64,000 bases of DNA, taken from the NCBI RefSeq assembly GCF_023078275.1, contig NC_062996.1, positions 9,300,001 to 9,364,000 of the forward strand, in the 5' to 3' direction. Shown one piece after another: positions 46,743 through 60,500 of the stretch. Made by a program: the position numbers and the translations under genes. The DNA is from Leguminivora glycinivorella (Eukaryota > Arthropoda > Insecta > Lepidoptera > Tortricidae). How positions within the stretch are numbered: the stretch's first letter is position 1; every line of letters starts with the position of its first letter. The notes beneath the pieces were generated by a model, which had not been told where the DNA came from, did no database searches, and was given only the letters and a program-made list of their open reading frames with translations.

Positions 46743-47073
46743 ATGTTTGATGTTCAGCAGCTTGGCTACAAGGAAAGGAAGCAAACCAAGGAATCTGGAG
46801 GTGATCCTGCATCGCGTACGGCCTATACCGTGAGGCCTCGTCGCGAGCGCCCGGAGGCTGCATGTTTGCCTCACGTGGGCTTTTTCGGTCCGCGTAGTTG
46901 CCTTTTTTCGCGAGGCATTCGCGTTCGTTACATCGCGCGCCGCTTGATAAGTATGTCGGTTGTCTTGCAGCGCCGCCGGCTGCCGTGCGACCGCCGCGTG
47001 GCAGGGCTTCGCCCTTCGCGTCGCGCGCGTTTGGAGCCCTCGCTCCTCCCGACCCTCGGTCGGAATCCTCCAG
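46743..47073 (+). other. probable 5' (mostly untranslated) exon and CpG-rich promoter-proximal region of the RS-rich gene
   Basis: This stretch is much richer in GC and CpG than its surroundings. It ends in a good 5' splice site (CTCCAG then GTAAGC at 47074). The frame that joins in phase to the MSSS start reads LDKYVGCLAAPPAAVRPPRG and on to DPRSESSR, but it meets a stop near 46,898 and has no ATG, so I put the start codon in the next exon. A different frame starting at ATG 46743 is open for 110 codons and would run into exon 2, stopping just past the main start. It is either an overlapping upstream ORF or lies upstream of the transcription start. The 5' limit is not visible. Confidence 0.5.
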
Positions 47074-48030
47074 GTAAGCTCTTGAATCATTATGAAGACG
47101 ATCAATAATTGGGCGGCCATCTTGTGAAAGTATATTTAGATTTTTTCGTAATTAGGGCATCATAAGTAAATGTTGTACGCTTAAATGTTTATAGGAAGTC
47201 GGCTAAGTGTCCCAGGTGTAATAAATGTCTCGATCATCAGATAAAAACATTGATTGTTGTATAACGAGTGTTGTTTTGTTGGTATTATGTTAAGTTGCTT
47301 TGTCCTTGGCCTTAGATTTGATTACAGATGGCCTAACATAATTCTATTTCTTTATAGCTAACTCATTCCTACATATTTTCAACTTCCTTCGACATGTTTA
47401 TAATAATTTAGAGAAGTAAATCAGTATTTAGTCTTTTTCAGTTTTAATATCATATCATCAACACCATGCTTATTTTTTTATCCATGTTTCTATTTTGAAG
47501 AATCTACTTTTGATGCACTAAATATCTCGATATAATAAAAAGTACAATTTTTCCACTCACAAATTGAAAAAGAGCATACCAATATTGTTAAAACAAATTC
47601 ATCATTTTATTTAAAAATGCTTATTCTGCAATAATATTGAACTTAGTACCTCTGCAAATAAGTAATTTTACACCAACTTGCTTCTATGTAGTTTATACGC
47701 CTTATTACTCACAGTTTATTAGTCCGTTTCTGTGGTCTAAGATTAGAAAGAATTCACTAATGCTTCTTCGCCAATATGACTCTTATCAAGTCAAGGTCTC
47801 TTTCTAGCAAATCGAAGTAATGCACCTCTCTCTCATTTTACAAGTGACACCTACTAAATGTAAATTTCTCTAATATCAGGCGGTTTAGCACAACATGTGT
47901 TTTCGCGTGCGAGTCCATGCATAGATTTCAAGTATGGACTAACGGGTGAGAGGCAAGTTGTGCTAGACCTGGCTTTGATAATTCTATGGCCAAAGCACTG
48001 TCCCACACTCCTGATATAATATTTAATAAC
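47074..48030 (+). other. intron 1 of the RS-rich gene
   Basis: Mostly unique AT-rich sequence with one short MITE near 47882-47975 (GGTTTAGCACAAC / GTTGTGCTAGACC). Confidence 0.5.
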
Positions 48031-48347
48031 TCATCATCCTCCTATCCCGGCATTTTCCACGGCTCATGGGAGCCTGGGGTCCGCTTTGTCAAGTAATCCC
48101 AAGATTTGTCATAGGCAGTTTTACGAAAGCGACTGCCATCTGACCTTCGAACCTGAAGGGTAACTAGACCTTATTAGAATTAGTCCGGTTTCCACACGAC
48201 GTCTTCCCTCACCGAAAAGCGACTGGCAAATATCAAATGACATTTCGCACATAAGTTTCGGAAAACTCATTGGTGCGAGCCAGGGTTCGAACCCGTGACC
48301 TCCGGAACGAAAGTTTCAGGCACTTACCGCTAGGCTACCAGCGCTTC
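48031..48347 (-). mobile_element. SINE family 2 copy, upstream of coding exon 1
   Basis: It has the head with box A and box B (GGGTTCGAACCCTGGC on the minus strand) and the CGGAACTAATT-type body seen at 31598-31923. It lies in intron 1 of the RS-rich gene. Confidence 0.8.
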
Positions 48348-48475
48348 TTAATGATATTTAATAACTAAATAAGTTAACACATTGCGGAGAGACAATGGGA
48401 GACTGATGCCTTCTACAACTTTCCGCAGACTACCAATCCCATAGAGAATGCTATAACACTTGTCTGTGTAACAGG

Positions 48476-48578
48476 ATGTCGAGCTCCCGGCGCAACGGGT
48501 CGGTGTCCCGCGCCGCGGAGGCCGCCTCCAAGAACCGGCTGCACATGGATCGGAATCCACAGCACTCCAGGATAACCG
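48476..48578 (+). CDS. coding exon 1 of the RS-rich gene (start exon)
   Basis: The acceptor is TGTAACAG at 48474 and the donor is GTGAGT at 48579. The ATG is the second base of the exon. The exon encodes MSSSRRNGSVSRAAEAASKN followed by RLHMDRNPQHSRIT and ends in phase 1. I chose this start because it is the first in-frame ATG in the reading frame that continues through the three later exons. SINE copies sit on both sides of the exon (48031-48347 and 48668-48932). Confidence 0.8.
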
Positions 48579-51500
48579 GTGAGTGTAAAAATCCACTGTA
48601 GAATTATAGGGAAACATGTGAGTAGTATAAATAATAGTATGAACCTGCACATTTTACATTGGTTATTCATCATCCTCCTTGCGTTATCCCTGCCTGGGGT
48701 CTGCTTTGACAACTTATCCCAAGATTTGGCGTAGTCACTAGTTTCTAGTTTTACAAGAGCAACTGCCATCTGACCTTCCAACCCGAAGGGTAACTAGACC
48801 TTATTAGAATTAGTCCGGTTTCCTCACGATGTTTTCCTTCACTGAAAAGCGACTGGCAAATATCAAATGCCATGAGCCGGGGATCTCCGGATTGAAAGTC
48901 GCATGGTCTTACCGCTTGCCCACCAGCTCTCCTGATATAATGCGTTTCCATAGTTTTATTTCCTGACCTTTAAACTTATTAAGTTTTTGTTTGTTCTTCA
49001 AGTACTTATTGTTATTTGCTATCCAGATCCATCGAACCCGGCCGGTCGCCGCAAGGAGATAGATAACGTGATGAAGAGAGCACGGCAGGCTTCCCCGGGC
49101 AGCTGGGATCGCAAGCTGCTGCAGGTGGAAGAAAAAGACCCTAACAGGTACTGTGTTCATTAAAGCTCGGCCACATATGCGCGTTTTGATAGCGTAGGCG
49201 GAGCGGTAGCGGAGCGCAACGATAGGGGTGCGCCGGACGAACGCTGGCGTTGCGCCGAGCAGACGCCGGCGGGAACTAACGAGCGCGGAATACGAAATGC
49301 GCGCGGATTGCGAGCGGAACGCCCCGGCGCACCACTATCATTGCGCCCCGCTAACGCTACTCTATAAAAACGCTTTATGTGTGGGGGAGGCTTAAATCTT
49401 TGTATTAAGAATAGTTATGATACAAGTGCGGAGAAGAGGAAGTTTGAAACGAGTGGCGATAAATTAAAACACGACCGAAGGGAGTATCTTAAGGGCGTTC
49501 TCTGCGCCAATGACCTTCGATTTGAATCCATTGATATTATGATAGTTGTTCGGTGCAATGCACCTTCAACACGTTCCAGGCCTCGTGCGGCACGTGTGCC
49601 CAGTCAGCCATCTTAAGCCCATCATATTAACAGCATTGACTCGTCTTTAAATAAAATAGTATCTCATTACTTCACAGCTCATTGTTTCTGTGATATTTGG
49701 CATTTAGAGTCAGAAACTACTTTTTTGGTCATATCTTTTGTTTTGATTCATTTAACAACAATCTCTCTTGGATTTTTAGAAAAGTCAAACGTAAATCCAA
49801 ACATGTCTGTATGTAATGCTCTTCACTAAAATCTAATTTCGATAAGTGTTTTTTAGAGCATGTTTAAAAAATTCATAAAAAAATAAGTTTGTATTTTTTT
49901 TTAATAAGGCTCTTACGAATAAAGATAAAAAATTGAAGAACCGATGGTTGTTGGTCTTATAATTCTATCTGTAGTGCAAATTTAGGAGTTTCAACTTAAA
50001 CTTGTCAAAAATCGATGAAAAACGTGTGGAGCCCCTTAAATCTACATGAGTTACGAATTTCCTTTTCGCTTGTGTATCATACGTTTTTCAGTACAGATGG
50101 CTCTCTGAAGTTTCAACTTGACAAGAAATGAAACACTTCTCGCACTAGTGCGTGAAAAAAGCACCATTAGGGGGGCGATTTTTGAATCTCGCATACGGGA
50201 TTTTGTCACTAAAATACCGGTTGAAAACGGTGACTTGCTTATTATTTTCAGTGACAATTTTCTGAATTCGAACGTGTGAGACTCAAAAATCGGCCCGCTG
50301 TACTGAAAAATAATCCATTGCATGACTTTTTTGCGAGATTTGCATGTCATGTCTTTGTGTTTCACACCTTTACCGTAGACGAAAAAGTAAGGGAAGAGTT
50401 GTAACTCAATACATCAGTAAATGCAAGTTATCTGAAGTGACATCTAGCGACAATCACACGTCAATCATGCGTCAAATAGCGTAAATTATCAGTACCACTA
50501 CTCGACACTAGGTGCCACCAGTGCTGCGTTGCCAAAATGTAATAATAAAACAGTTTACAACTTATGTTTACAGTTTACAACTGTACCGTGTGGTGACGGG
50601 TTAAGAATTTCACCACCCCCTTTCTTCCTGTGGGTGTCGTAGAAGGCGACTGTGGGATATGGGTTAAATTGTGGCGTAGGAGAGAGGCTGGCAACCTGTC
50701 ACTGCAATGTCACAGTATCGTTTTCTTTCAACCCCTTATTTGCCAAGAGTGGCACTGTAACTTTAGCAGTTTCATGTGCTCTGCCTACCCCTTTATGGGA
50801 AACAGGCGTAATTGTATGTATGTTTACAACTTATATTACAAGATTTACAAGCAGAAGGAGTTGAAAACAGAGTACTGATTAATATTATTGTAATATTAGC
50901 AAAAAATTGTTGAGCATTAGATTTTTTGTTCGTCGCGACATTTATTGATAAGTAGCAGTACTGATAACTTACGCTAGTTGACGCGTGATTGACGCGTGGA
51001 TGAGCTAGATGTCACTACAAATAATTTGCATTTACGGATGTATGGAGTTACAAATCTTCCTTTACTTATTCCTCTATGCTTTTACGCAGATGAGTTAAAA
51101 AGTGACAAAGAAAAATCAGTCTATCCATAGATTAAATATAACAAGATCATACCATCCCATACATTAAAATGCGACCGCCTAAGACCGCGCTTACACTCCA
51201 CCACACATAGATGGCGCCACAAAAAAAATGTCTTGTAGCTTTCGATTATACTTGTAGATGGCGTTAAGTGTCACCTTTGACATAGATTTACGGCTCGGAA
51301 TTGACACTTAATGCCAATCTACAAATAATCGGTGGCAACAAGGCATTTTTTGTGACGCCATCCTATGTGTGGTGGAGTGTAAGCGCGTTTAATGTATGGG
51401 ATGGTATGATCTTGTTATATTTAATTTATGGTCATCTGACTGTGTTTTTCGAGCAGCATATCCAAGTTTTGCTCTAATGCTGGACTGTTGGAGACGTGAG

Positions 51501-54500
51501 GTCTCCATTTTGTTTAAGAGACATACAAGACTGCTGTTTCTGTTATAAACTTGTGAAAATGCCAAATGCTTGTGGAGCTGTAATAAATTGTCTTTGAGTT
51601 GATATGATAAATCCTTCAGTCTGTTTATTTTTATGCTTTGCTTCTTTCACATTGCATCGTATTTTTACGTTCGCCATCAAAATAATTTATTAAGCTTCTG
51701 TACCGTTATTTGAAGCCTATTTAATATATTGAGAGACAGCGATACTGCTTGTAGATGCGTAGCGGTTCACAGCAGGTACCTACAGCTGAACACCTGTAAA
51801 CAACTTGCAACTCCAGTTTTACGATTCAGGTTTCCCCTTCCACCAGGCGACCCGTGCCGTAGGGACGGCAACGATGTTTCATCATTGGCGTTCTGTTTGT
51901 CGGAACGTTCGGTTCACTACAAAAAATTCTTAGAATTCTTTAATTCTTGGAATTTTTTGTAAGTTTAATCAAAAATATCGTTTTAGAAAACGGTTTTACC
52001 GTTCGTTTACTATTATAAATTAAATTAGAAGCTGAGCACCTGATCGATTCACTTTGGGCGTGTCGCGTAAGTAAGCGATTTTTTATTTCTTTTTCAGTTA
52101 TTTTTTTCAGTGAATCGATTCGTCTTAAGCACGGAACAGGTCAAGAAAGTAAAAATTGAAAAATGATCTCCTTGTCCTCTTTGAGACTAAAACAGTCCTA
52201 ATTAAAGTCGTAATTGACGCGATTAGTGTTTGTTTTGCCTTGCGGCCGAAGATGAGCCTGTGCTGTGACCTGATAATTTCCGTGCGTGCCCATTGTGGTA
52301 GGTACTGTGCTGCGGGATAAAATTCCTTTACAATCTCTTTAAATAGATCGATATTCTGTAACGGAATTCAGAAATAGATCAAAAGTCGAAAGTTAAAGCC
52401 TATAGCTGCCGGACTTGGCAAGGGCGTCAATAAATATTTATTGATTCTAAGTATCATGTTGGCTTTTATATCCGATCCCTGTGTGCCTTAAAATAGACTT
52501 TCTGCTCTAAAGAAAGGTAACTAACAAACCTATATCATTGGCGTCTTTGGGGAACATGTTTGTGTAATCCGAAAAATGTTCCGTAAATAAATATGGGCAA
52601 TTTTAAATGCACAGTACGGTATCGTCAGGGATACCTCTGAAAAATGTAGTTGGTAATGTTCTTATGCCTTAATCAAATCTAAGCCGCTTGCCAGTGGAAG
52701 TAAAGGATTACAAAGTGAAACTCAGGTATGTGGAGAGTTGTATTAATTACCAAATATAAGTTCCGGTTAAAGATAATTGAGAAAATCCGCATACGAGAGA
52801 GTCACTCTTTAATCCTTAACTATAATAATAGCGTTTAATAACGCAAGGCGAGCGTATTTGATTAATTTGATTACTTGGCTGCTGCGTAAGCAGAGTAAAA
52901 GGGTGCATCATAGCACTAGCTTACTAAAAACTTCTTACCTGCGCAAGGTGTGAAGAAATTTACAACCAGTATGTTTTTATTTTGTGTATAGTCCGCTTAA
53001 GGATATTAAAGGCTAGTATAATAATTATTATTCTGTGGAACGCAGGCATTAGTGGAAAAAATATCAAGTGTTAAGACGGTGTAAAAGCACTAGTCTAACA
53101 CAGTAGGCAGTGACCCTGTCTGCAGAGCCTATGGTTCTGGGTTCGAATCCCAGTATGGGAATATGTTTGTGTGATGCACACAAATAGCGGGACGTAGTTG
53201 AACGAAAGAGAGCCATCCTCTGAAAATAGGCTTTTATTTGAATGGCTTTTCCTTTTTACGTTGAGATTATATTCAAATAATTATGTTTATATGAATTGGA
53301 TCTTTTTCCTTTTACTACGTCCATTTTTTCCCGAGTTACGGTTGTGTTATTATGTATTTAAGTTTACATATGTCTATAATAAGAGTAATATGTCGCCTTG
53401 CTACCATAGTACAAGCCTTCCTCAGTTTTTGGAAAAATAGATTCCCCAATGTCTATTTATTTTGGTACCGATAATAAATTTCCCGCTTATTAAGGCTTAT
53501 GAGTATTACTATTTATCTAGATAAAAACCAGCCGTCTGCGCAAGACGTGCATCTTCCCATTTTCATATTTCCCACCTGCGCAAGGTGTGTGAATAATATG
53601 ATTATTAAGACAGCTGAAAATTTTGCAGTCTGCGCAAGGCTTGCAATTTTCGTGACTCAATTTTCTGCCTGCGCAAGGCGATTAAATATTTTATTTAGCC
53701 TGCTGAAAACCTGCCGCCTTCGCAAGGCGCGTGTTTACATATCCTGCGTCACAAGCAGATCAAGCAGATGTGGTATAATAGGTATAATACAATTAGCATG
53801 GTTCTAAAGCGGTTTTTGTCGGCCTACGCAAGGCGTTTTTGAAACTTACGTGTGATGGAGGAAACAACACAATATGATAACGCCTCCTAAGCTTAGTACC
53901 AAGTGCTTACTTTGTTAATTACAAAGTCATTTCGACAGGGGTTATATATTTCTACTGCGGAATCACTTCCCAGTAATCATTAAATAGTCTCGAGAAGACT
54001 TGTCAAAGCGGACCCCAGGCCTTCACAGGCCGGGGCCAATGCCGGGATAACGCAAGGAGGATGATGATGAGTCTGGTGAAGACTAAAAAGATTATCACAG
54101 TTATTGCTGGCGACTTGATAAACGTGGTTTCTTTTTTTGTGGAAACTTTTTCCACTATATAGTTATCTACTACATATTTTATCTTTGTCGTTAACGACGT
54201 TTGAAACACCTAGCTCACGCTGACGCGGAGTGAGTTGACACGATAATATTCAAAATTAACCACGGTTTTATCAGCCTACTTATTTAGGTTTTAAAGTGGG
54301 ATTTGAGGTCGTTTAATCATTTAAGTAAACCTGTTGATAGTGTTGATGCATATCAAGGCCGCAGTATTCTTTGGTTCAGGATATTAACCGTTTCCCAAAC
54401 ATCTTAAATGGGTTATTTATTCTATTATTTTAATCAAATAGTTATCTAGCCCGCTGGCCGCTCCGGCGCCATATGAGGCCAATAATCTAAAGATCAGATT

Positions 54501-57500
54501 GCTTTGGACTGTTTTAGGTCATTAATTTGTTCAGTTAAGCCCACGTGGGCTGAACACATTTTAAGGAATTGGCTATGTGGATGAAATAGCAAACATTTTT
54601 GCATAGTTTTTCGCTATGTAAGAATGCAGTTGTGATATGTTATTACATATTTTGAGACTCCAGGAACGACCTGAACCAATGTTACAAAGAACCATTACAT
54701 TAAAATGTGTTCACATCCTCATAAAGTAGCACGGGGTGACTCGTCTACTCATTATTTAGTCCGAATGAAACAATACGTATTTAAATTATGAGTTTTAGGT
54801 TAAGATTACCGCCATAACACGTTTTTAAAAATAAAACAGGGGAAAAGAACACCTACGTAAGAAGTGATGAAATGTACGGGTTAATAAACCCAACTACAAA
54901 CTTAAAACGCTGTCATATTACAGCTTTTAATCTGTTTTTTTTTAAATAAAGTAACCTCTATGGTTAATAAATATATCACATTCATGGGGTATTCGGAAAA
55001 CTATTTTTCATACCTAATCATTGTTTTTGGTAACAATATTTTGCAAGATAAGTACTTGATGTGGTTTCATAATGATTTTAATACTCATATAAAGATGGAC
55101 CGTCAAAACAATTTTAAAGCTATGCCGAATAAGCCCATGACCCATGGGGTTTGATGAGTGTCTCAAAATTTTGTTTGGACCTCAGATCTCGGAACTACAG
55201 ATCTAGGTACCTTAACCTCAATATCATATTCTTCATTACAAAACCAGAAGGCTACGTCATGCCATATAATGGAATGGTTATATATCTTTATGCTTCCAAC
55301 GAAAATCACGGGTCTTACCCGCATACATACGTATCCTTAAGGAGAAAAATATTTGATTGTAACATCTTGCGCTTTCATAAGCTGGTTACCCAAAACAAAA
55401 AGGCATTTATATACGAAAAAAATTCTATCATCAGCATTGGCTTAACATGTGTACAAATTACAAATAAAACGCTTCGCACATGTGCGTCTAGCCGCCTAGG
55501 CGTTGTTAGCCTATGCCAATCCTTGGCTTAACAGAAAGTACATACATATTGGGTAAATAACTAACAAAAAATATTAGGGAACTGGGAGAGAACTCTCCAG
55601 ACAAAAAGTCTAAGGTTAAGTTGTAGCCTGTTAACCAAGGCAATTAAAAGTTGAACTGTTGTAGTACCACTACTACCAACTGCACAGGAGGTACTTTGTT
55701 TAGGACTGTATTCATACATGGATTCAATGACCTTAATACTCATAATGTACTCATAATGTATAACGAATGACTAAGTTATACTTATACAAAACCTCAATAG
55801 TCTTGTTACTTGATATACTTACACTTCCTTCCTGGATGATAGATTCGTTTACCAAAAGAGTATCTTATGCTTAGGAGTTTTCAATGATGAAAAATTCACA
55901 AGTGTGCTTATCCTCAATATATGATAATAAGACTTTTTAGAATGATTAGATTATTTTTTTAGCACTTACCAAACGTGCCCAGATTATTATTTCCGTTAAT
56001 AAAATTGGAACCACGTTACACATGGGTTCAGTATGGGTTATACCCAAGAGGCCAAGAATATTTCCGGCATACTAGAATGCTCGGGAAAATTACTAAAATT
56101 AGATTTCATAAAACGAATTAAGTACATCACGAAAGAACCATGATTGTCGGAACATTAGTCATACCATGGGTATTAAGGTTTTCAATAGCTGCGCACATTA
56201 GTGTTATACACTTTTAAAGTTGTAGCTGATTGAGCGAAATTTTTCTTCGCTACCAAATTTTGCCATGTCATAGCCATAAGGCAGTAATTATAATATTCAC
56301 TGTCTATTATGTAATGCTGTAATTGCCGGAAATAAATAGTGACTATTTGGATAAGGCATTAATGAATGGATCAGTTCCTTAACTGTTTTCTATAATATCA
56401 TATGTAATAATATCATGTCATGCAAATCAATATATCAATATAATGTACCTATGTCATGTCGATTATTCTATGATACTGAAAAGAGATAAACGAGTTGCGA
56501 GGAATTTGACACACAATCCAAAACTTAAGTTTTTCGCTTATACCCTAAAAGTAATGATACTGCAATAACCCTACTTACTGGCAATTGCAGAGTCGGGGTC
56601 AAAACATTAAAAACATACTAAGTGTATTAAATTGAATATTATAATGAAATAAACGTAAACATAAGTCATGACCTGACCTTGTTAGGGGGATGAAATAAAA
56701 AAGTAACAGGTTTTTCATAATTTATTTTAATATCATTATGGGTATATACATAATAGGTATATACATAAAATTTAAAAATGTTTCAAACTTTCCTTACCGA
56801 CGAATAATAAGTTACAATAGAAAAATAGGTCACTGTGCACTTATCAATTCAGTCACTGCAGCTGCTGTCAGCTGCAATTCACATTCCTCCATATAGGTAC
56901 ACAAGGTATCTGATGTGTGAAGTGCACTTGAAGTTGTTATTTCCATTGGCGATTCAATTAATCACATTGGCGTTTCTTGACCACCAGGCGAATACAGACA
57001 CGTCTCAATATATTAAATAGGCTTCAAATAACGGTACAGAAGCTTAATAGCAGCGTTTTACCTTACAATAAAACGCATATTAAGCGAAATACCTTATTTG
57101 AAGCCTATATTTTTAACTACGCCTGTGGCAACAACACTCAGTTGCAATAAACCAAGGCACATTTATTTTTCCATTTGAGGGTATTTGTTGTTCGCTGCTA
57201 GTAAACAACATTTTTAGACTATTCAGTTTCGAAGATACGTCTTTATTTCATTTCACATTTGAATTCATAAATGATGCAACCGTTTGGTAAGTGGTATATT
57301 GCAACTTCGGTTAAATTAATATTTTGAGAACCAATGATGAAACATCGTTGCCGTCCCTACGGCACGGGTCGCCTGGTGGAAGGGGAAACCTGAATCGTAA
57401 AACTGGAGTTGCAAGTTGTTTACAGGTGTTCAGCTGTAGGTACCTGCTGTGAACCGCTACGCATCTACAAGCAGTATCGCTGTCTCTCAATATATTAAAT

Positions 57501-60500
57501 AGGCTTCAAATAAGGTATTTCGCTTAATATGCGTTTTATTGTAAGGTAAAACGCTGCTATTAATTTTAAGTTTACGACATAAACAGCCATTGATTGTAGA
57601 GTCCAAAAGTTTAGGAGACTAACATTATACACAGATATTATTTTATGACCTTAGTATGATAACATATGTTTAAATGGTCCGCTAGTACATAATATATAAT
57701 AGGAGGGGGTAAAAACACGGTGCGATGTGTTGTGTAGATGAGATGATGATGTTTGTCTGGTGAATTTCATTACTATAATCTACACATTAACTACCTGACA
57801 AGAAATACCGCACTACGATTAGGGCATGCTCCCGGTATTTCCCGGTTCTTGATTTCCCGGGAAATCCCGGTAATTTTATGGTAGCAAAAGAACCGGGACA
57901 AAAATTTAGGACCCGGTGCTCCCGGTTCTTTTCAAAATATCCGACTTATTCATTTTTTTAAATTGTATCTGCATTTGGATTTGTGCGATGGCATTTTTAG
58001 TATTTGTAAATAATTAGTAAAGTTCAATCTGACAAGATAAACATGATATTTATTGCAAATAATGCACTTTGCAACATTACTTGATACCATGGTACTATTG
58101 TACATCCTTATAAAAAATGTAAAACAAACCACAATAAAGAATTGTTTAGGGCAAGAATTTGTTAATTATTTCCAATCCAATGTGCTTATTCTCTCAAAAC
58201 ACACAGACGGACGGACAGAGTCTCGCCATAAGGGTTTCTTTTGAATTATTTTGGTATAGAACTCTAAAAATACTAAGAACCGGGACTCCCGGTTCCAGTC
58301 CCACTTAGAACCGGGAAATGAAATTCTTGGAACCGCTCCGGCTCTGCATGCCCTAACTACGTTAGAAACCGGTCGTGTTTCATAACCTTGTATGCAAGGC
58401 TCGGAACCGGTTTATTTTTTACCGGTTAAAACCGGTTTATTTCGATTTTACTCCGAACTTTGTAAAGAACGTTATGAGAACTTTATTTTAACCGAAATAA
58501 ACCGGTTTATTCGACGAGCGGCGAGACGCACCGGCGCCGCGTAAATACCTACGTTCACACGCAGCGACTTTTTTGTTTGGTTAGAACAGTATTACCTATC
58601 ATGCTGCGGAATAAACCGGTTTATTTTGTTCTAAACCGGTTAATGTAACGAAAGCTTTATGAAAGCGTTCCCCTAAAAACCGGTTTAAAAATAGCGGTTT
58701 TTCGAGCGAAAACGAAATTTAAAGGTTTTGCCGCAAGTATATAATAATAATAAATCCGTTTATTGCAGACAACATATGGTCCAATTAAAAATAACAGTAC
58801 AATTAAAATAAATAAATCACAGTTCAAAATAAAAAATACATAATTTACCAGTAATTTCAAAAATTAAAATTATATTTGCGACAATACTGACATTTTTTTC
58901 TGTTTATATTATAGCATTTTAAAAGATAAAATCATAAAAACTCACAGATTAAATTAGAATTACATATAGTCCTAGGCTACTTAAAATTCAAATAAATATA
59001 TTATAATTATAAGTCAATGTATAAAAATGTCAGAAATGTCAGCAATAAATAAAATAAAATTAAAATTATAAAATTACATTTGATTTAAATTATAAAATTA
59101 AATTTAAATTTAATTACAAAAATTAAAGCTAAATTAAATTAAATATGATAACGGTTTGAAAATTTAACCGGTATCCGAGCCCTGCTTGTATGGCGAGGAC
59201 CCGCTAAGGTTCTCCAGCATCTGAGTAAATGAACGCCCACCAGGCGAGTTCTTGGTTTCGAGAGTGAGGGTAAAGTTGCGCGCGATATTCTGCAGATGGC
59301 GCCACACGGGCTACAAGCAGTTGTATCTGGATGGCTCTCGCTCCCCCTCCCCGCGCCGCTCGCGGTCCCCCAGGCGCTCCAGGTACTAAACACATCCACA
59401 GTAACTTTGCACTGACTTGGCAGTAACTATCTATACATATTATAGGAACGACCTGACTTCACGAATACCGATAGCACAGAGTTTTATCATTTGTGCCTGT
59501 GTGGTGACGGGTTAAGAATTTCACCGCCCCCTTTCTTCCCGTGGGTGTCGTAGAAGGCGACTGTGGGATATAGGTTAAATTGTGGCGTAGGCGAGAGGCT
59601 GGCAACCTGTCACTGCAATGTCACAGTTTCGTTTTCTTTCAACCCCTTATTTGCCAAGAGTGGCACTGAAGCTTTAGTAGTTTCATGTTATTATTATTAT
59701 TTATTTATTCATAATAAACAATTACACTTATGCTGTACAATTAATGCGCCAAACGGGAATAACCAGTTTGTTGGCGCTGCGCTCAGTTCTAACTTTAATC
59801 CTTACTGGTTGATAGGTAACTGTTTACATGTTGTGTCTTATGTCACCTACCCCTTTATGGGATACAGGCGTGATTGTATGTATGTATGTTTATCATTTGA
59901 GATGGCAGGGCCGTCATGTGGAACCCTCAACCATATAATCTCCTGGATTTTGATTATAATTTTGTTGTGTTACTCATGTGTGACCAGTAAACAGTTAGAG
60001 CTAGTAATTAATTTTTATTAACACTTTCGCTACCAAGAACCCGACTGTCGGGTACACCGCTCGTAGAAGCGTAGCCGATTACATGGGTTTCCCCGTATGT
60101 AGCGAAAATGTCGTAGCGCCGCGTAGAGCCCGGTTTCGAAAGTGTTAAGCAGAAACGTCTGCTAACGATTCTAAACATTTTTATATTCAGGGACCGCAAC
60201 TTTGGTGCCGGTGACGTCATTATGACGTTTAGTCCGATATAGGATGTTCTTTTAATAACATTGCAATACCTCAATTCTTAATAATGAGATATTGAGAACT
60301 GCTTGGTATTTGCATAAAAAAATAATGTTAACATTAAAAAACGATGCAAATATTATTTTTATTGGCTTTTTTTACAGTAATGTAATTGTAACAAAAAATA
60401 TTATTCTTCGTGTACTTAAATAAAACAACATATTAACAAAAGGTTGTTTTATTTTTCCTTCTTCTCGTTCTATATGCTTTTTTGTTTTCAAATGTTTATC

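Noticed and set aside
46659..47120. A 153-codon minus-strand frame
   Set aside because: It is antisense to the CG-rich 5' exon, without motif. It is a shadow of the composition.
52879..53834. The repeated GCGCA motif as a CRISPR array
   Set aside because: Spacing is irregular (about 30-600 bp), the units are short hairpins with changing stems, and the window is eukaryotic.
55151..55531. A 126-codon open frame following another (54960-55154) in intron 3
   Set aside because: It shows no motif, no CG-rich codon use like the host exons and no splice or repeat context. At this length it can arise by chance in AT-rich DNA.
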